The translations under genes were made by a program, and so were the position numbers. A DNA stretch of 64,000 nucleotides from Chlorella sorokiniana (lineage: Eukaryota > Chlorophyta > Trebouxiophyceae > Chlorellales > Chlorellaceae): contig CP084608.1 in NCBI GenBank assembly GCA_025917655.1, positions 124,001 through 188,000 on the forward strand, in the 5' to 3' direction. Positions 44,827 through 55,973 of the stretch are shown in pieces. The notes under the pieces were generated by a model, which was not told the DNA's origin, ran no database searches, and was given only the letters and a program-made list of their open reading frames with translations. Numbering within the stretch: position 1 is the stretch's first letter; each line of letters opens with the position of its first letter.

Positions 44827-47800
44827 ATGGAATCTACGGTGCTACGGCTCCTGCGGAGCCTCGCTGCCAGGCTGAAAGTGCCAGTGTCCTCCTCAAGGGC
44901 CGCGCTCGTCCTTTTCAAAGACGCTGCCAAGCTGGTGGAGCTCTGCGCCAAGCTCAGTTCGCCCAGGCAGCCGGCCGAGCTAGAGAGGTTGGGCTGCTTC
45001 GCCTGCTCATCCTGGCAGCTGCTTCTGGGCCCTGTTCTGGCACCCTTGTTGCACCACAGCCTTCACACTCTGGGTGCCTGCCTGCCATGCAGCGCGATGA
45101 TGGACCTGGCCGAGAGCCTGTCGCATCTGAACGCCGCCCTGTCGAAGCACCGCCGGTCGATGGCGGCGGAGATCCTGGACACCACCGCCGGCCGGGTGCA
45201 CCTGAGTTCAGCGCTGATCACGGCCGAAGGCTGCGCCCACCTGGCTGCCGCGGGGTGCTGGCGCGCAACAACGGCTTCCGCCTCGCCCGCAGCTGCCTCC
45301 AGCTGGCAATCTGTGCGGGGCGGGTGGGGCTGGCCAGCGCCGTGGCGCACGCAGAGGCGGGGTTTGGCGACGATGCGGACGCCACGATACTTCCCGGCCT
45401 GATCCTTCGTGTCCCGGAAACAGTCACCTGTAGCACCGTGTTCATCGGCAGGCAGCCCCCGCCGGGCGTCAGCGAGGCTGCATACCTGGCCATGCTCTGC
45501 AGCACCGCCGTGGGCCAGCCCGCCGCGCTGGAGTGGCTGGCGACCGTGGCCAAGTCTTTGCTGCACAAGTATTCCCTCCACGGTGTGTCAGTCGCTCGCT
45601 TGGGTGTTGCTGCCTCGGCCTGTGTGGCGCTGCCTTGGCCAGTGTGGGTGTGAGGGGGAACTGCTGGTGCACCGCGCAGCTCCCCGGACGTTGCCGCGAC
45701 CGCGCTGAAAACCACCGCTGGGCGCTTCAAGGCACCCAAGTTCCCTGCAATGCTGCCAGCCTGCCCCTCCTTCCTCCGCTTGCCCCCGCCTGCAGAAGAG
45801 GAAGCGTCCCGCGGCCAAAGCGACAGTTTTGTCTTCCTCACCAGCGCTGTCTTGGTGCACTGGCGGCAAGGGGGGCGTTTTTGATGCCGCCAGCCCCGAG
45901 GTTCTGCAGCCTGTGGCAGACGCCCTGCTGCTGGTCTGCCTTCCCGTTAACGTTGGGCGCAACGTTGGGCGATGCAGCGGGCCAGGCGGCAGAGACGGGC
46001 TGCCAAGAACACTGCTGCTGCTGCTCGATAGGTTGCCGCAGATGGAGCAGGCAGCAGTGCGCTGCCTGCGCAGCCGTTGCGGTCCCGCGGCGGCCGTCTT
46101 TGCGCTTGCATTGGTGTGGAAGGAGTGGGAGGAGTGGTCTGAAGAAGCGGAAGGGGAAGCTGCCGAGCATCTGACCGAGGGAATTGCCCTGCTCGGCCGG
46201 CTGTGCCACATGCTGCTCTGGCCAGACCCCGCCGGCAACACCCCCGCTGACCTGAGTGGAGACCCTGCGGCATGCGTCTACCACGGCTGGAAAGCGGCGG
46301 CCTGGCAGATCACAGCAGCGCTGCCCTCGCTGTCGGCGCATCTGCGGGCCTTGCTGCGCAGGGCAGACGGCGGGCCGATGGACGGCGGACACGCTGGGGT
46401 TGTGATCCGCTGCCTGACGGCGGTCGCTAAGCTCGGCCAGAAGGCTGGGCCGGTTGTCCGTGCTGAAGAGGCGGCGGCGCTGCTGGAGGCGGCAGATTCC
46501 GCGGTCGCGCTGCTGCCGCCGCTGTGGCAGGCCAGGCAGCGGGCGCAGCAGGCGCAGCAGGCAGGCCTTGCCGGGCAGCCGGGTGCCGCGGAGGAGCAGC
46601 AGGAGCAGCCGGCTGTGGCTGCTCCAGGGGGCTGGAAGCTGGGGAGGCACCCCGGCAGCAGCCATCGCAGCCGTCGGCCGACACCCTCGCCCACGCTCTG
46701 GCCAGCCTTGTGCGCCCCGCGGCCGACGCCCTGCTGGACTGGCTCGGCAGGCTGGGGCGTGACGCCGCCGCGCCGCCCCCAGCGCCCTGGCCCGTGCTGG
46801 CGGGCCTGTCGCGCCAGGTGTGGGGCCTGCACACGCGCATCTGCCGCACGCAGCTGTGGCGGCTGCGGGGGGGCGTGGGGCGGGGATTCCACCCTCGGGG
46901 TGTCGCTAGCTCACGCCCAGTCTGCGCTGCTGGACTTTACCGAGCGGGTGGAGCGGGCGGCAGCCGACGCAGGCCATCATGCTTCCCCTGAAGCCGGGTG
47001 CGCCCCAGCTTTGCATGCCGCAGCTGCTGGCTGCCTGGCCGCTTAGCAGCCTGGGGGCGGTGCGACTGTCTTTGCTGGTGTGTGTTTGAGGGTTATGGGG
47101 GTGACTTAAGGGGGTGACTGCTGGAAGAATAGCAAAGGAAGCCCTGCCCCTCTGCTCGCAGGTGCGCCTTTGCACCGGCAGGTCCGATAGCTGCAGCACA
47201 CATTACGACGCTGCATGCGCTGCTCAAAGCCCACTGCGCCGGTCAAAATGCGGCCAGTGGCGGCAGCAGAGGCGGCAGCAGCGACAGCGGCAGGGGCGGC
47301 AACGACAGTGCAGCGGGAGGCGAGGAGCTGGGCATTTTGACCGTGGTGCCCACCCTGCTGGCCAGCCATCCGGCTGACTGCTGGCAGGCGGCCGATGCTG
47401 GCTTCTGGCGGCTGGTGCTGTGTGCGCTGAGCCAGCTGCATCAGCGCGGCGCCGAGGTGAGTTGCTGCGCTGCCACAGATTCCCCATTGGCACCGACACC
47501 CGTTCAGTGAACTGTTGCCACAGCCGCATGCGGGCTCATGGCAGCTGAGCGCCGCTGTGGGCTTGCTGCCCGGCAAAGCCGCAAGCACGCGCTTGTGGGC
47601 ACAACAGCGCAGTGTAGGCAGGGTTGCGGCTGCGCCCCTCATCTCCCCGGACGCTGGCCTGTCTATACCCATTGGGTCAGTCCTGACTCACCCACAACCC
47701 CCGCCCTCTGCCTCGCCTTCCCCCTGCCCATCGCAGGCCTTGTCGTCTTCCGGCAGTTTGATGAAATCAGCCCGGCGCCTTGCTGGCATTGGGGCTGGGC

Positions 47801-48618
47801 ACCCCGCCGCCGCTGCGGCTCTGGTTAATGGGGGCTGCTGCCCCTGTTGCTGCAAGCGCTGGGGGCAGCCCACCAGGAGGCGGATGCAGTGCAGGTGAGC
47901 GCGGGCAGCAGAGCCTGATGCTCCTGCTCTGGCGACACCCCGGGCGCATGCAGCTAGCTTTCTTTGTGAGTGTCGAGTGCTTCGTGTTGGCATCCGCCCG
48001 TGGACCTTGCCAGCGCTAGCCGGCATTGCCGTGGCTCAACCTTTGTCGGTGTTGCCCGCCACGCAGGCTCGCATGTGCACCGTAGCCTTCTTGGACGTCG
48101 CTGTTACGCTCTTGACTACGTTTGGGAAGATGCTGTGCCCTTTGACACAGCAGAGCGGCGGCGCAGCTGACTCCACCACAGGTGGCTGGGCACCCTATTC
48201 GGCGGAGCTTGGTCAAGCTGCGCAGGTGGACAGCATACACAGGGTGGCGGAGCAGCTGCGCGAGGCGCAGCTGAGTCTGCAAGGCGGCGCACGCCCAGAG
48301 GCAATGCTGCGGGTGCTGCAGCCGCTGGTGCCGCAGCTTGAAGAAGTGGCAGAGCTGACGTTTAAGGTTCGGCGGCTGGCGGGCCAGGAAGCCGCCGAGC
48401 GGCTGGCGCTTGCCCGCATCGCCGCCGCCCGCAGCTGCGCCCACCTGGCATGCAGCAACGTCAACGCGGAGGGGGTCCTGCGGCAGGCGAGGGCAGCGGC
48501 TGCAAAGTGCGGCGGCTGCCGGGCGGTTGCGTATTGCAGCCAGGCTTGCCAACACACCGACTGGCGGCAGGGCGGGCACCGTCGCGTGTGCAAGCTGCTC
48601 GCCACGAACTCAGATTGA
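44827..48618 (+). CDS. Large helical protein with C-terminal MYND zinc finger
   Basis: Begins MESTVLRLLRSLAARLKVPV. Most of the protein is predicted helical and Leu/Ala-rich with no recognised repeat: AESLSHLNAALSKHRRSMAA, RNNGFRLARSCLQLAICAGR, YLAMLCSTAVGQPAALEWLA, VADALLLVCLPVNVG, GWKAAAWQITAALPSLSAHL and TLLASHPADCWQAADAGFW. The last exon (from about 48064) ends in a MYND finger: CAHLACSNVNAEG, then KCGGCRAVAYCSQACQHTDW and HRRVC. All Cys/His metal ligands are present. MYND fingers bind Pro-rich peptides and often sit in chromatin or scaffold proteins. This layout of long helical body plus terminal MYND is common in Chlorella-type algae, from memory. Frame slips occur near 45255, 46645 and 46885, two of them in G runs. 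Function unknown. Confidence 0.7.
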
Positions 48619-48776
48619 TGCTGAACATCTGTGACATGTGTTTTCAGTACTAGCGGCCCTGTGGCTCAATCAATGGCATTCAGATATTGCGGTATAATGT
48701 TGTGTTGGCAGGGTGTTGTCTCTGGCTATGCATCAAGCACGGCAAAAGAGCTGCGGGCAATCAATGCACATTTATC

Positions 48777-50757
48777 ATGACGCTGCCTCTCCCAAGGCTG
48801 CCTCTGGGCGCCCTGAGAGGGCCCCAAGACGAGCAGCAGCACGAGGGCGGCAGCCTTCCGGCGGCGCTTTCGAGGACTACGGTGCAGCTGTGCTTCGTCT
48901 CTAGGAACGATGTGTTCAAGCTACAGGACTTGGAGCTGGAGCTGCAGCGAGCGTGGCGCCGGCTGCCTTCCTCGCCTCCAGGCAAGAGCGCCGGGGGCCT
49001 GCATGGCTGGAAGTTGTCCTGATTACAGCGCGACAACGATCCGCTCAACGGAGGAAGGCATGCTGGGCTGCCAAGCCCAGCCGCCCAAGGCCCCGCCCGC
49101 TGCCGCTGCCTGCAGGCGCCGCTGCAGCCGAACCCAGCATCCTGCGCGGATGCTTTGTGCGCTTTGTGTCCAGCGGCTCCTACCACATCAGCCGCGTGGC
49201 CAGGAGCTGGGAGGAGACGCGGGGGAGCTGATGCTGGAGCTGGAGGTGGGTGCTGCTCGGTGGCGGCGGCAATGGGCCGCTGTTGAGCTGGTTGCCGCGA
49301 CCTGCTGCAAGCGCAGCCTGCGTGCAGCGACGTCGAGGCAAAAGACGCAACATTCAAGGCTACTGCTGCATCTGGGGCGGCTGCTTCAGCGCCCATGCTC
49401 TGCGCTACCCTCAGTCACGAGCGCCCCACTGTACCGCTCTGTGTCCTGGTCCCTGCAGGGCTTTGGGCGGCCCGTGCCAGCGGCCTGCCTGTCCAAGACC
49501 AACCCCCTGGCGTATGCGGCAGAGTGGGAGCAGCACGGCAGGAGCGAGGTTGAAGAGCTGGCGCGCACGCTGGCCGCCCGCTTGCCGCTGCAGAGGGAGG
49601 TGGGTCGGCCGCACCCAGCACCCACATGCGCCAGCCGATGCTTGCAGTGACGCCAGCCTCTGGACTGCGTTGTGCCATACCGCTTTGCCTAAATGGCGCG
49701 CTGGTTGCCTGCCGCAGATCGCGGCGGCGTGCTGCCGCCTGAGCACTGCCTGGTTGTGGGCGATGCAGCGTGAAGCCTTCACGCAGGCGGTGCAGCGGGA
49801 CCCGGCCGCCGTGGCGGCTGCACTGGAGGATGCAGAGGCTGTGGCGGCGCTGCTGCCGTGCGTGCAGCCGCCGCCACCGCGCGTGCCCAGCTCTAAACAG
49901 TCCACACAGGCAGCAGCAGAGGAAGCGGCAGCCGGTGGCGCACCCGCGGCAGCGCAGGGCGGCCCTCCTGCCAAACGGCAGCGGATAGGCAGCGCTGCCG
50001 GCACTGCTAACGTCTGGCAGCAGCAGCAGCAGCAGGTGATGCAGCCCCTTGCACAGCCTGCCCATCAGCCTGCATTGCAGCAGCAGCAGCAGCAGCCGCA
50101 GCAGGTGGTGCAGCCTGTTTCGCAGCCTGCCCATCAGCCCGCATCGCAGCAGCTGGCAGCGCCGCAGGCTCCTCGGGCGGCCGGCGCGTCGGCGGTGCTG
50201 CTGCCCGGCAGCCGCCTGCTGGACCTCATGCTGCGCGGGGTGGCTGCTGGTCAGTGTTCGGCGCAGGCGTACCGCCGCGCGCCGTACAGCTACTGCACGC
50301 TGGCCGCGCTGGGCTCCCTGCTGGACAAGCTGGACAGGTGGGCGGGCGGGGGCGGGCTGCCGCCACGCCAGGCACTGCACTTCTGCACTTTTCCGCGAGC
50401 TGCCCTTTGCTTCACTGTTTTTCTTTCCAGCGACAAGGGTGCCTTGAGCCAACCGCTGGTTTGTGCCGCCTCATCGGCTGCCCCGCGGCCTCCAGCTCTC
50501 TGTTGCCAGCCGCAAACATGTTGCAGCTGTACAGCTGCGCCGCCGTCTGCTCCTGGCCCCTCACCCCCACCTGCTGCCGCTGCCCGACGAATGCACGCAG
50601 GAACTGGCGCCTGTTGGCACAGGGATGCCCCCTGAAGCGGCTGGCAAGAGAGCTGTGCGAGCGGGGGCTGCTGGCGGAGGGGCCGCCTCATCCCACCGGC
50701 GGCGTCTTCCGGCTGAGCCCCGCCGCCGGCCAGCTGTCGCCCTTCACTCAGCGCTAG
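48777..50757 (+). CDS. Possible Plus3-domain protein with Gln-rich tract
   Basis: Exon 1 (ATG 48777, uncertain) ends VFKLQDLELELQRAWRRLP and appears to splice from a GC donor at 48982 (AG|GCAAGA). Exon 2 gives EPSILRGCFVRFVSSGSYHI and SRVARSWEE. The GCFVR...Y.ISRVA pattern recalls the Plus3 domain of Rtf1 and related plant transcription proteins. One frame slip in a G run near 49225 would continue it as GELMLELE. Exon 3 gives RPVPAACLSKTNPLAYAAEW and EVEELARTLAARLPLQRE. A long exon (49718-50338) contains QREAFTQAVQRDPAAVAAAL, then PPAKRQRIG (possible nuclear signal) and several Gln runs with HQP repeats. The C-terminal exon has NWRLLAQGCPLKRLARELCE and ends FRLSPAAGQLSPFTQR. The Plus3 call is tentative; the gene is real. 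Confidence 0.55.
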
Positions 50758-51529
50758 CGGCCGGCAGCAGGTCTAGTAAAGTGAGCCTCTGGCAGAATTG
50801 GTGCGCGGTTCACAACATATGTGACTGAGCTTGTGGCTGAGTTCGTGCGCATTTCCAAATATTAGTGCAGAAATACTGGACGTTTGGCTGTTGCCTGCTG
50901 TTCCAGCGCGCCTTTCAGCCCCACGATGAGGCTACTCAGGAGCCGCAGCGCTGTTCCACTGTGGCGGACTGAACAATATGCAAAGCGCAATGCTCAACTC
51001 GATCAGTTGGCCGCCTGTCAGGCCGGCCGTGGTTGGCGCGCCATGGCGGTGTGATGACGTGGCTGGCACGTTGTTGTTGCCTGCTGTTTGAGCGCATCCT
51101 GAGCTGGCAAACACCCACCAATGACCTTTGACTGTCACTCTGTCCAGCTTCGATAGCTTACTCAAGTAAAGGATTGAAATGACGAAGTGGCAGGGTTGGG
51201 CATGGGCATGCCTGGAACACGCATAAATCTGTACAGAGCGAGCAGGCGTAGCTATGGCTTGCAAACGTGCTGCTGAGCAAAATGGACGCCATAGACACAG
51301 CAGACAGAACAAAAATGGGGCATCTATAGCAGGTTGGCTAGCCGGTAGCGGAGGTGCCACCAGTGGTCCCGGAGCCACCCCGGCATTGGAGGTGACAGGG
51401 GTGGTCTCCGCTGGCTCATACTCTGGCTCCTCTGGCTCGTAGTCCGGCTCCTCCGGCTCCTCTGGCGCGTAGTCCGGCTCCTCCGGCTCCACCGGCTCAT
51501 CCACCGGCTCCGTCGGCTCATCGATCGGC
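50758..51529. other. Convergent 3' region, possible extended C-terminus of secreted protein
   Basis: From 51529 down to about 51330 the reverse strand encodes a repetitive acidic tail (EEPDY, EEPEY, DEP units) in a frame one base off the main frame of the next gene, so that gene may extend here. The rest (50758-51330) is AT-richer 3' UTR sequence without exons. No TGTAA was found on either strand. Confidence 0.45.
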
Positions 51530-53834
51530 TCATCGGGGCTCCTGGTCAGTTGGCGTGGTGGGGTCGACGTCGGTGGTGGTGGGATTGTAGTCGGGGTCGG
51601 TGGCGCCAGTGGTGGTTGCAGGGTCGGCAGGGGTGGCGCCGGAGGGGTCGCCTGACGGGTCGGTACCCGATGTGTACGTGGTGGGGCTCATGTCGTTGCC
51701 GGTGAACCCGCTTGTGCTGGTGCCGGTGTAGGCGGGATCGGAGGTGCCGGTGGCGGTCGCGGCGTCCGAGCTCGTGGAGCCGGTGAAGGTGCTGCCGGTG
51801 GGGTTGGAGCCGGTGGTGTAGGTGGTGGTGCCGGAGGGGCCGGTCACAGCGTTGCTGGTGACGCCGGTGGTGGTGGTGGTCGGGACCACTGGGGCGGTGT
51901 CGGTCGCAGAGTCGACCTCAAAGTCGACGAGTGCATCTCCGGCGAGCGTGGTGGAAGCGGAGACGAAGTCCGGGGGCACGCTAACAAAGCCTTCGTCGGG
52001 GGTGTACACAGCGGTGCTGCCGTTGTTGTTGACGATGTTGACGGTGTTGTTTTCGAGTATGGTGACCTGGTAGAAGATGAGTATGAAGGTGTCGCTGGAG
52101 CCGCCGCCCGCGCCGCCCGCGCCGCCCGCGCCGCCCCCGCCCCCGCCGCCACCACCTCCACCTCCGCCACCGCCACCTCCGCCTCCGCCTCCGCCTCCAC
52201 CTCCGCCACCACCTCCGCCACCGCCGCCGCCACCACCTCCGCCTCCTCCTCCGCCGCCGCCGCCTCCGCTCTTCTTGGCACTTTTGCTGTCCCAGAAGCC
52301 GGAGATGGTGTTGTTAACGGGCTTGCCCTTGGTCCACCCGCGGCCCTTCAATGTGCAGTTGGTGTTGTGGTATACCCTGCGGCAGGGGAGGGAGGCATAG
52401 GACAACAAGCCCTGGGTTTTGGGGGTGTGCCTGAGGTTTTGGCCAAATTGGGCCTGTGCAGCTGGGTGGAGCAGGGCAGCGGCAGTGGGACCAGCGCCGC
52501 ACTCACCAGGCCTTGCAGCCGGTCGTCGTGTTGCACTTGGCGCAGCACTCGGCCCAGTCGGTCACTTTGGCTGAGCCGAGCTTCTTGCCGCCGGAGAGGC
52601 GGTAGTCGTAAGCGATCAGGGCGGAGCAGGTGCCGACGGCGGGCGGCGGCTTCTCGCCGGCCGTGCACACCTTGCCGCACTTGCCGGGCGCCTTGAAGGC
52701 GGCCCACACGTTCATGGCGGCCAGCTGGGCGGGGTCGGTGGGGCATTCCTTCTTGCCGCCCCACACCAGCTTGGCGGCGGTGGCCAGCGCCAGGTTGCAC
52801 CGGCAGTTGGCGCAGGTCTTGCTGTTCAGCCCACCGAAGCACTTGTCATGCCAGAAGAAAGCTTGGTCCAGGAGGTCCTTGGGGGAATCCACAAACGGGG
52901 TCTTGCTGCCCTTGGGCTGGCCCGAGCAGGCACCTCCCACGTAGCGGCCGTACAGGCAGCGCTTTGACTTCTTGCTGGCCAGCGCCTGCGAGATCGGCCG
53001 TGAAAGAACAGCTGGAGTGAGAGGGGAGCAGCCGTTGGAAGGAGAGCAGGTGCAGGGCAGCAGCAGCAGCAGGTGCGCGGGGCTGGGTCGGGCGAGCCGG
53101 CTCCGGCTCCGGCGTCAGGGGCGGTTGTCGGCTGCTGCAGAGCAGCTGCGGCCCGAGGCGGAACTGCCTGCCGGATGAGGCCGGAGATGCTGGCACCAGC
53201 AGAGCCACCCAAAAATCAACAAACCCAGCAGAACGGCGGGCAGCCCACCTTGCGCAGCTTGGCCTTGTTGCCCTTCTGTGTGGCGTCCTTGACGCACGGG
53301 AAGAAGGAAAACTGCTTCTTCTTGGCGGCGCCAGCCTGCTTCAGCTTGCGGGCGCGGTGGCGCTTGGCGGGCAGGCCGGCGCCGCTTCCATGGACGTCGC
53401 GGGCATGCACCTGCGCAAGCAGTGGGGAATGAGGATGTGGTGTGTCACACAAGGGTATGCGGCGGCAGTGGAGCCCTGCCAATCATCCTGCGGACGATAC
53501 AGGCACCTCCAGGCACCATCTGCCAGCTGGCGGCAGCAGAGTGGGGCCGCAGCCTGCAGGGCAGGAGGCAGCAGCACGCCCAGCCTGCTACCCGATACCC
53601 CTCCACCATGCCCCGACATAGCTGTTTGGGTTTTGCGCCCAAAGCGCATGTGGAGGGGCGCGAAACCTCGCAAACGTCCGCCCCAGCGAGGGCATGCATG
53701 TTTGCCCGACTCCAGCAGTAGGAACAACGCCCTCGACGCCCTTAAGCGCAATGAATTTTCCAAGCGATACTCACGCTGGCGGCTCCGACAGCAATGAACA
53801 GTAAACCCGCACAAAGCGCCAAAAAGGGCCGCAT
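51530..53834 (-). CDS. Secreted modular protein: apple/PAN-like Cys domain, poly-Gly linker, Thr/Pro-rich tail
   Basis: Probably a cell-wall or extracellular-matrix protein. Exon 1 (53834 down to about 53776) is a signal peptide (MRPFLALCAGLLFIAVGAA). A basic exon follows (RHRARKLKQAGAAKKKQF). A large Cys-rich exon (about 52987-52505) holds CLYGRYVGGACSGQPKG, FFWHDKCFGGLNSKTCANCR, KCGKVCTAGEKPPPA and WAECCAKCNTTTGCKAW, which continues after an intron as VYHNTNCTLKGRG. The last part, CC..C...GC.AW...CTLK, resembles an apple/PAN domain. A run of roughly 50 Gly comes next, then SDTFILIFYQVTILENN, and a tail rich in Thr, Ser, Pro and Asp. The main frame stops at 51530. One base less in a C run there would extend it into DEP and EEPDY repeats. 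No enzyme motif seen. Domain naming is tentative. Confidence 0.7.
52139..52270. repeat. GGN trinucleotide expansion (coding poly-Gly)
   Basis: About 44 nearly uninterrupted GGN codons on the reverse strand with varied third bases, ending in Gly/Ala units. Varied codons argue for selection on Gly rather than recent slippage alone. Confidence 0.9.
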
Positions 53835-54201
53835 CCTTGCGACCGCCTAGTTAGCTGTTCACGGCCTGACCAAACGCTGACTGCACTTGGTTGGGCTTCA
53901 GAAGCAGTGAAGTGCGGTAGCCGGCTGTTGCGGAGATGACGGGGATGCCTGGGCGCCGCCACAGCACGCACCACAGCGCGGCCTGCCGCCGCTCGCCCTT
54001 CCTGACGCACTCCATCCATGTCCCGCAGCATGCAGTGCAACCCTGGTGCACTCCACCCAGCTTGCCAGGCCATGATGACAACCCGCACAACTCGTTGTCG
54101 CACCCCAGCATATGCAAGCCGGCTTACATGCGACGCGGCATCGTTTGTGAACCCAGGCGCCGCTCGATTTGAAGCACGCGCCGCCGCCGCTGCTGCACCC
54201 G
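53835..54201. other. Intergenic: promoter of secreted protein and 3' UTR of HAUS4-like gene
   Basis: Both neighbours are on the reverse strand. Reverse TGTAA at 54124-54128 belongs to the HAUS4-like gene. No exon is seen. Confidence 0.5.
54124..54128 (-). promoter_or_regulatory. Poly(A) signal TGTAA for HAUS4-like gene
   Basis: Reverse-strand TGTAA about 75 bases past the stop at 54202. Confidence 0.55.
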
Positions 54202-55973
54202 TCACCCGGTGACCGCCGCCAGCTGCCTGAACTGCTCCAGCTCTTGCAGCTCGTACTCAGCCTCCTCCAGCGCCTGCAGCAGCCCCGCATGCTCCCGCGC
54301 CAGCCGCTCAAAGCCGGGACCCAGGGAGCGGTAGCGGCGCAGCCGCTGGGAGGCCTGCGTGGGAGATGGAGGGAGGCGGGGGTTGCGACGAGGGAGGGAG
54401 ATTGGTGCATGCAAACGGCGACGAGCGACAGACGTCACCTCCTCCTACACATCCACCTCCCGCCCCCCCACACACACACACCCACCACCCACCCACCCAC
54501 CCACACACAGCCAGCCCTTCCCGTCGTCGGCAGCGCAACATTGCTGGGCAAGCAAGGGCAGCCCGCCACCGGGGCTGTGGCAGCGCCCCGCGGCAAGCTC
54601 AGCGCCAACCCACCTGCTCCAGCCGCGCGGCGGTGGCCCCCGTTGTGGCGGCCACCTCGGTCGCCACCTGGCGCAGCGCCCACCACGGGCTGGGTGTAGG
54701 TGGCCTCTTGCAGCTGGAGCTGCGGACCGGAGGCACAGGCGTTGTGTGTGAGAGTTTGTGTGTGTTTGTGTATGTGTGTGAAGGGGGTAGGGGTCGGGTG
54801 GCAAGAAAGGAGGACAGGGGAAAGGTGGGTGGGGATGCATACAATGAGGGGCCCAGCCATCTGTTCCCCGGCTAGGCCGCCCGCCGCCCAAACGCGCTTT
54901 GAATGCTTGCCGCACGTGCACACGCCCGCAGCAGCACCGTCCACACACAGCCCAGGACCGCGCTGGGCCCGGGGCCCACACGGCAGCAGGAGGAGCAAGG
55001 CGGCGAGACCCCCCCGCCGCACCTCCACCAGGCGCAGCTTGGCGGCCAGCATGGCGCCCTGGCTGCGCAGCCAGGCAGCCTGCGCCTCGTCGGCCGCCTG
55101 CAAGCGGGCGGGGCAGCTGCTGCTCTTCAGGAGGCAAAGAATGATGTCATACAGCAGCATCAGGGGGCGGCAAGATGCACTATTCTGAGCGATCTGTTGG
55201 TGTCCCCCGGTAAACAGGCTGGCAGGCGGGCAGCCACAACGTGTGCGGCGAGCCGTGGTGAGACACCCCCTCCCACCCTCTGTTTGGAGAGCTTGTGCTG
55301 CTGAAGGGTGCTGCACAGCAGCCGCGACGCCTCCATCAGCGCCTCCACCGCCTGCTGCGCCGCCTCCACAGCGCGGCGCCAGGCCTCGGGCTGTGCCGCC
55401 GAGCTGGCGGCGGCGGCGGCCGCCAGCCGGCGCAGGTGCTCTGGCAGCCCGGCAGGGTCGGTGGTGGCGTAGCCGGAGGCTGTCGCCATCAGGCGGCAGC
55501 GCCGCAGAAGCTCCGCTTCCAACAGCGGGGCTGCCGCCGCCAAGGCCGCTCGCCGGGCGCCCTTGCTGGGCAGCGCATCGGCGAGCAGGTCGGCAGCAGA
55601 AACGCCGAGGGGCGGCCCCTGGTGCCCGCAAACCTCGCGGCAGGCTGGTCACTATCATTTGAGAGCCCCTGATCCCCAGGGCTGCCATCCACAGGCTGCA
55701 GCTGCTGCAAAGCGGCAGCTACCTGCAAGCAAAGGGTGCATTTGCTGTATGGGGGGCCTGACAGGCGGCGGCAGCTGGGCAGGCGGAGGGCGGCAAGCGC
55801 CCCCGTGACGCACCCGTGCGGTTTGCTGCAGGGTGCGCAAGTGATCGGGGTTCAAGCCGCCTTGGTCTGCAGCTGCCGCTGGGCTGATGACGTCCTGCAG
55901 CGCCTCCTCCAAAATCTGCCGGCTCAAAGAGGCGAGCTGCGAGGCTGCTGGCTGTGCTTCCATGCTTCTGGGC
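54202..55973 (-). CDS. HAUS4/AUG4-like augmin subunit (tentative), coiled-coil protein
   Basis: Augmin recruits gamma-tubulin to existing microtubules to branch them; subunit 4 is one of its coiled-coil parts. ATG at 55973 gives MEAQPAASQLASLSRQILEE. Then come NPDHLRTLQQTARV, VAAALQQLQPVDGSPGDQG, LLEAELLRRCRLMATASGYA, WRRAVEAAQQAVEALMEASR, LQAADEAQAAWLRSQGAMLA, EATYTQP and WWALRQVATEVAATTGATAA. The C-terminus is RLRRYRSLGPGFERLAREHA followed by LLQALEEAEYELQELEQF. The C-terminal SLGPGFE...L..EY..L pattern is the reason for the HAUS4 call; the remainder is only generic coiled coil. The frame slips once near 54690. Length (about 350 residues) fits the family. It sits head-to-head, 270 bases away, with a second probable microtubule gene. 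Confidence 0.5.
54468..54512. repeat. CA/CCCA-rich low-complexity intron tract
   Basis: CACACA and CCCACCCA units in an intron of the reverse-strand HAUS4-like gene. Read in its direction of transcription it is G-rich. Confidence 0.7.

Noticed and set aside
52139-52270. CRISPR-like or satellite array
   Set aside because: A codon-scale GGN repeat without spacers, in a eukaryotic coding exon.
52077-52400. Forward poly-Pro protein
   Set aside because: Complement of the GGN run; the reverse strand has the signal peptide, Cys-rich exons and splice sites.
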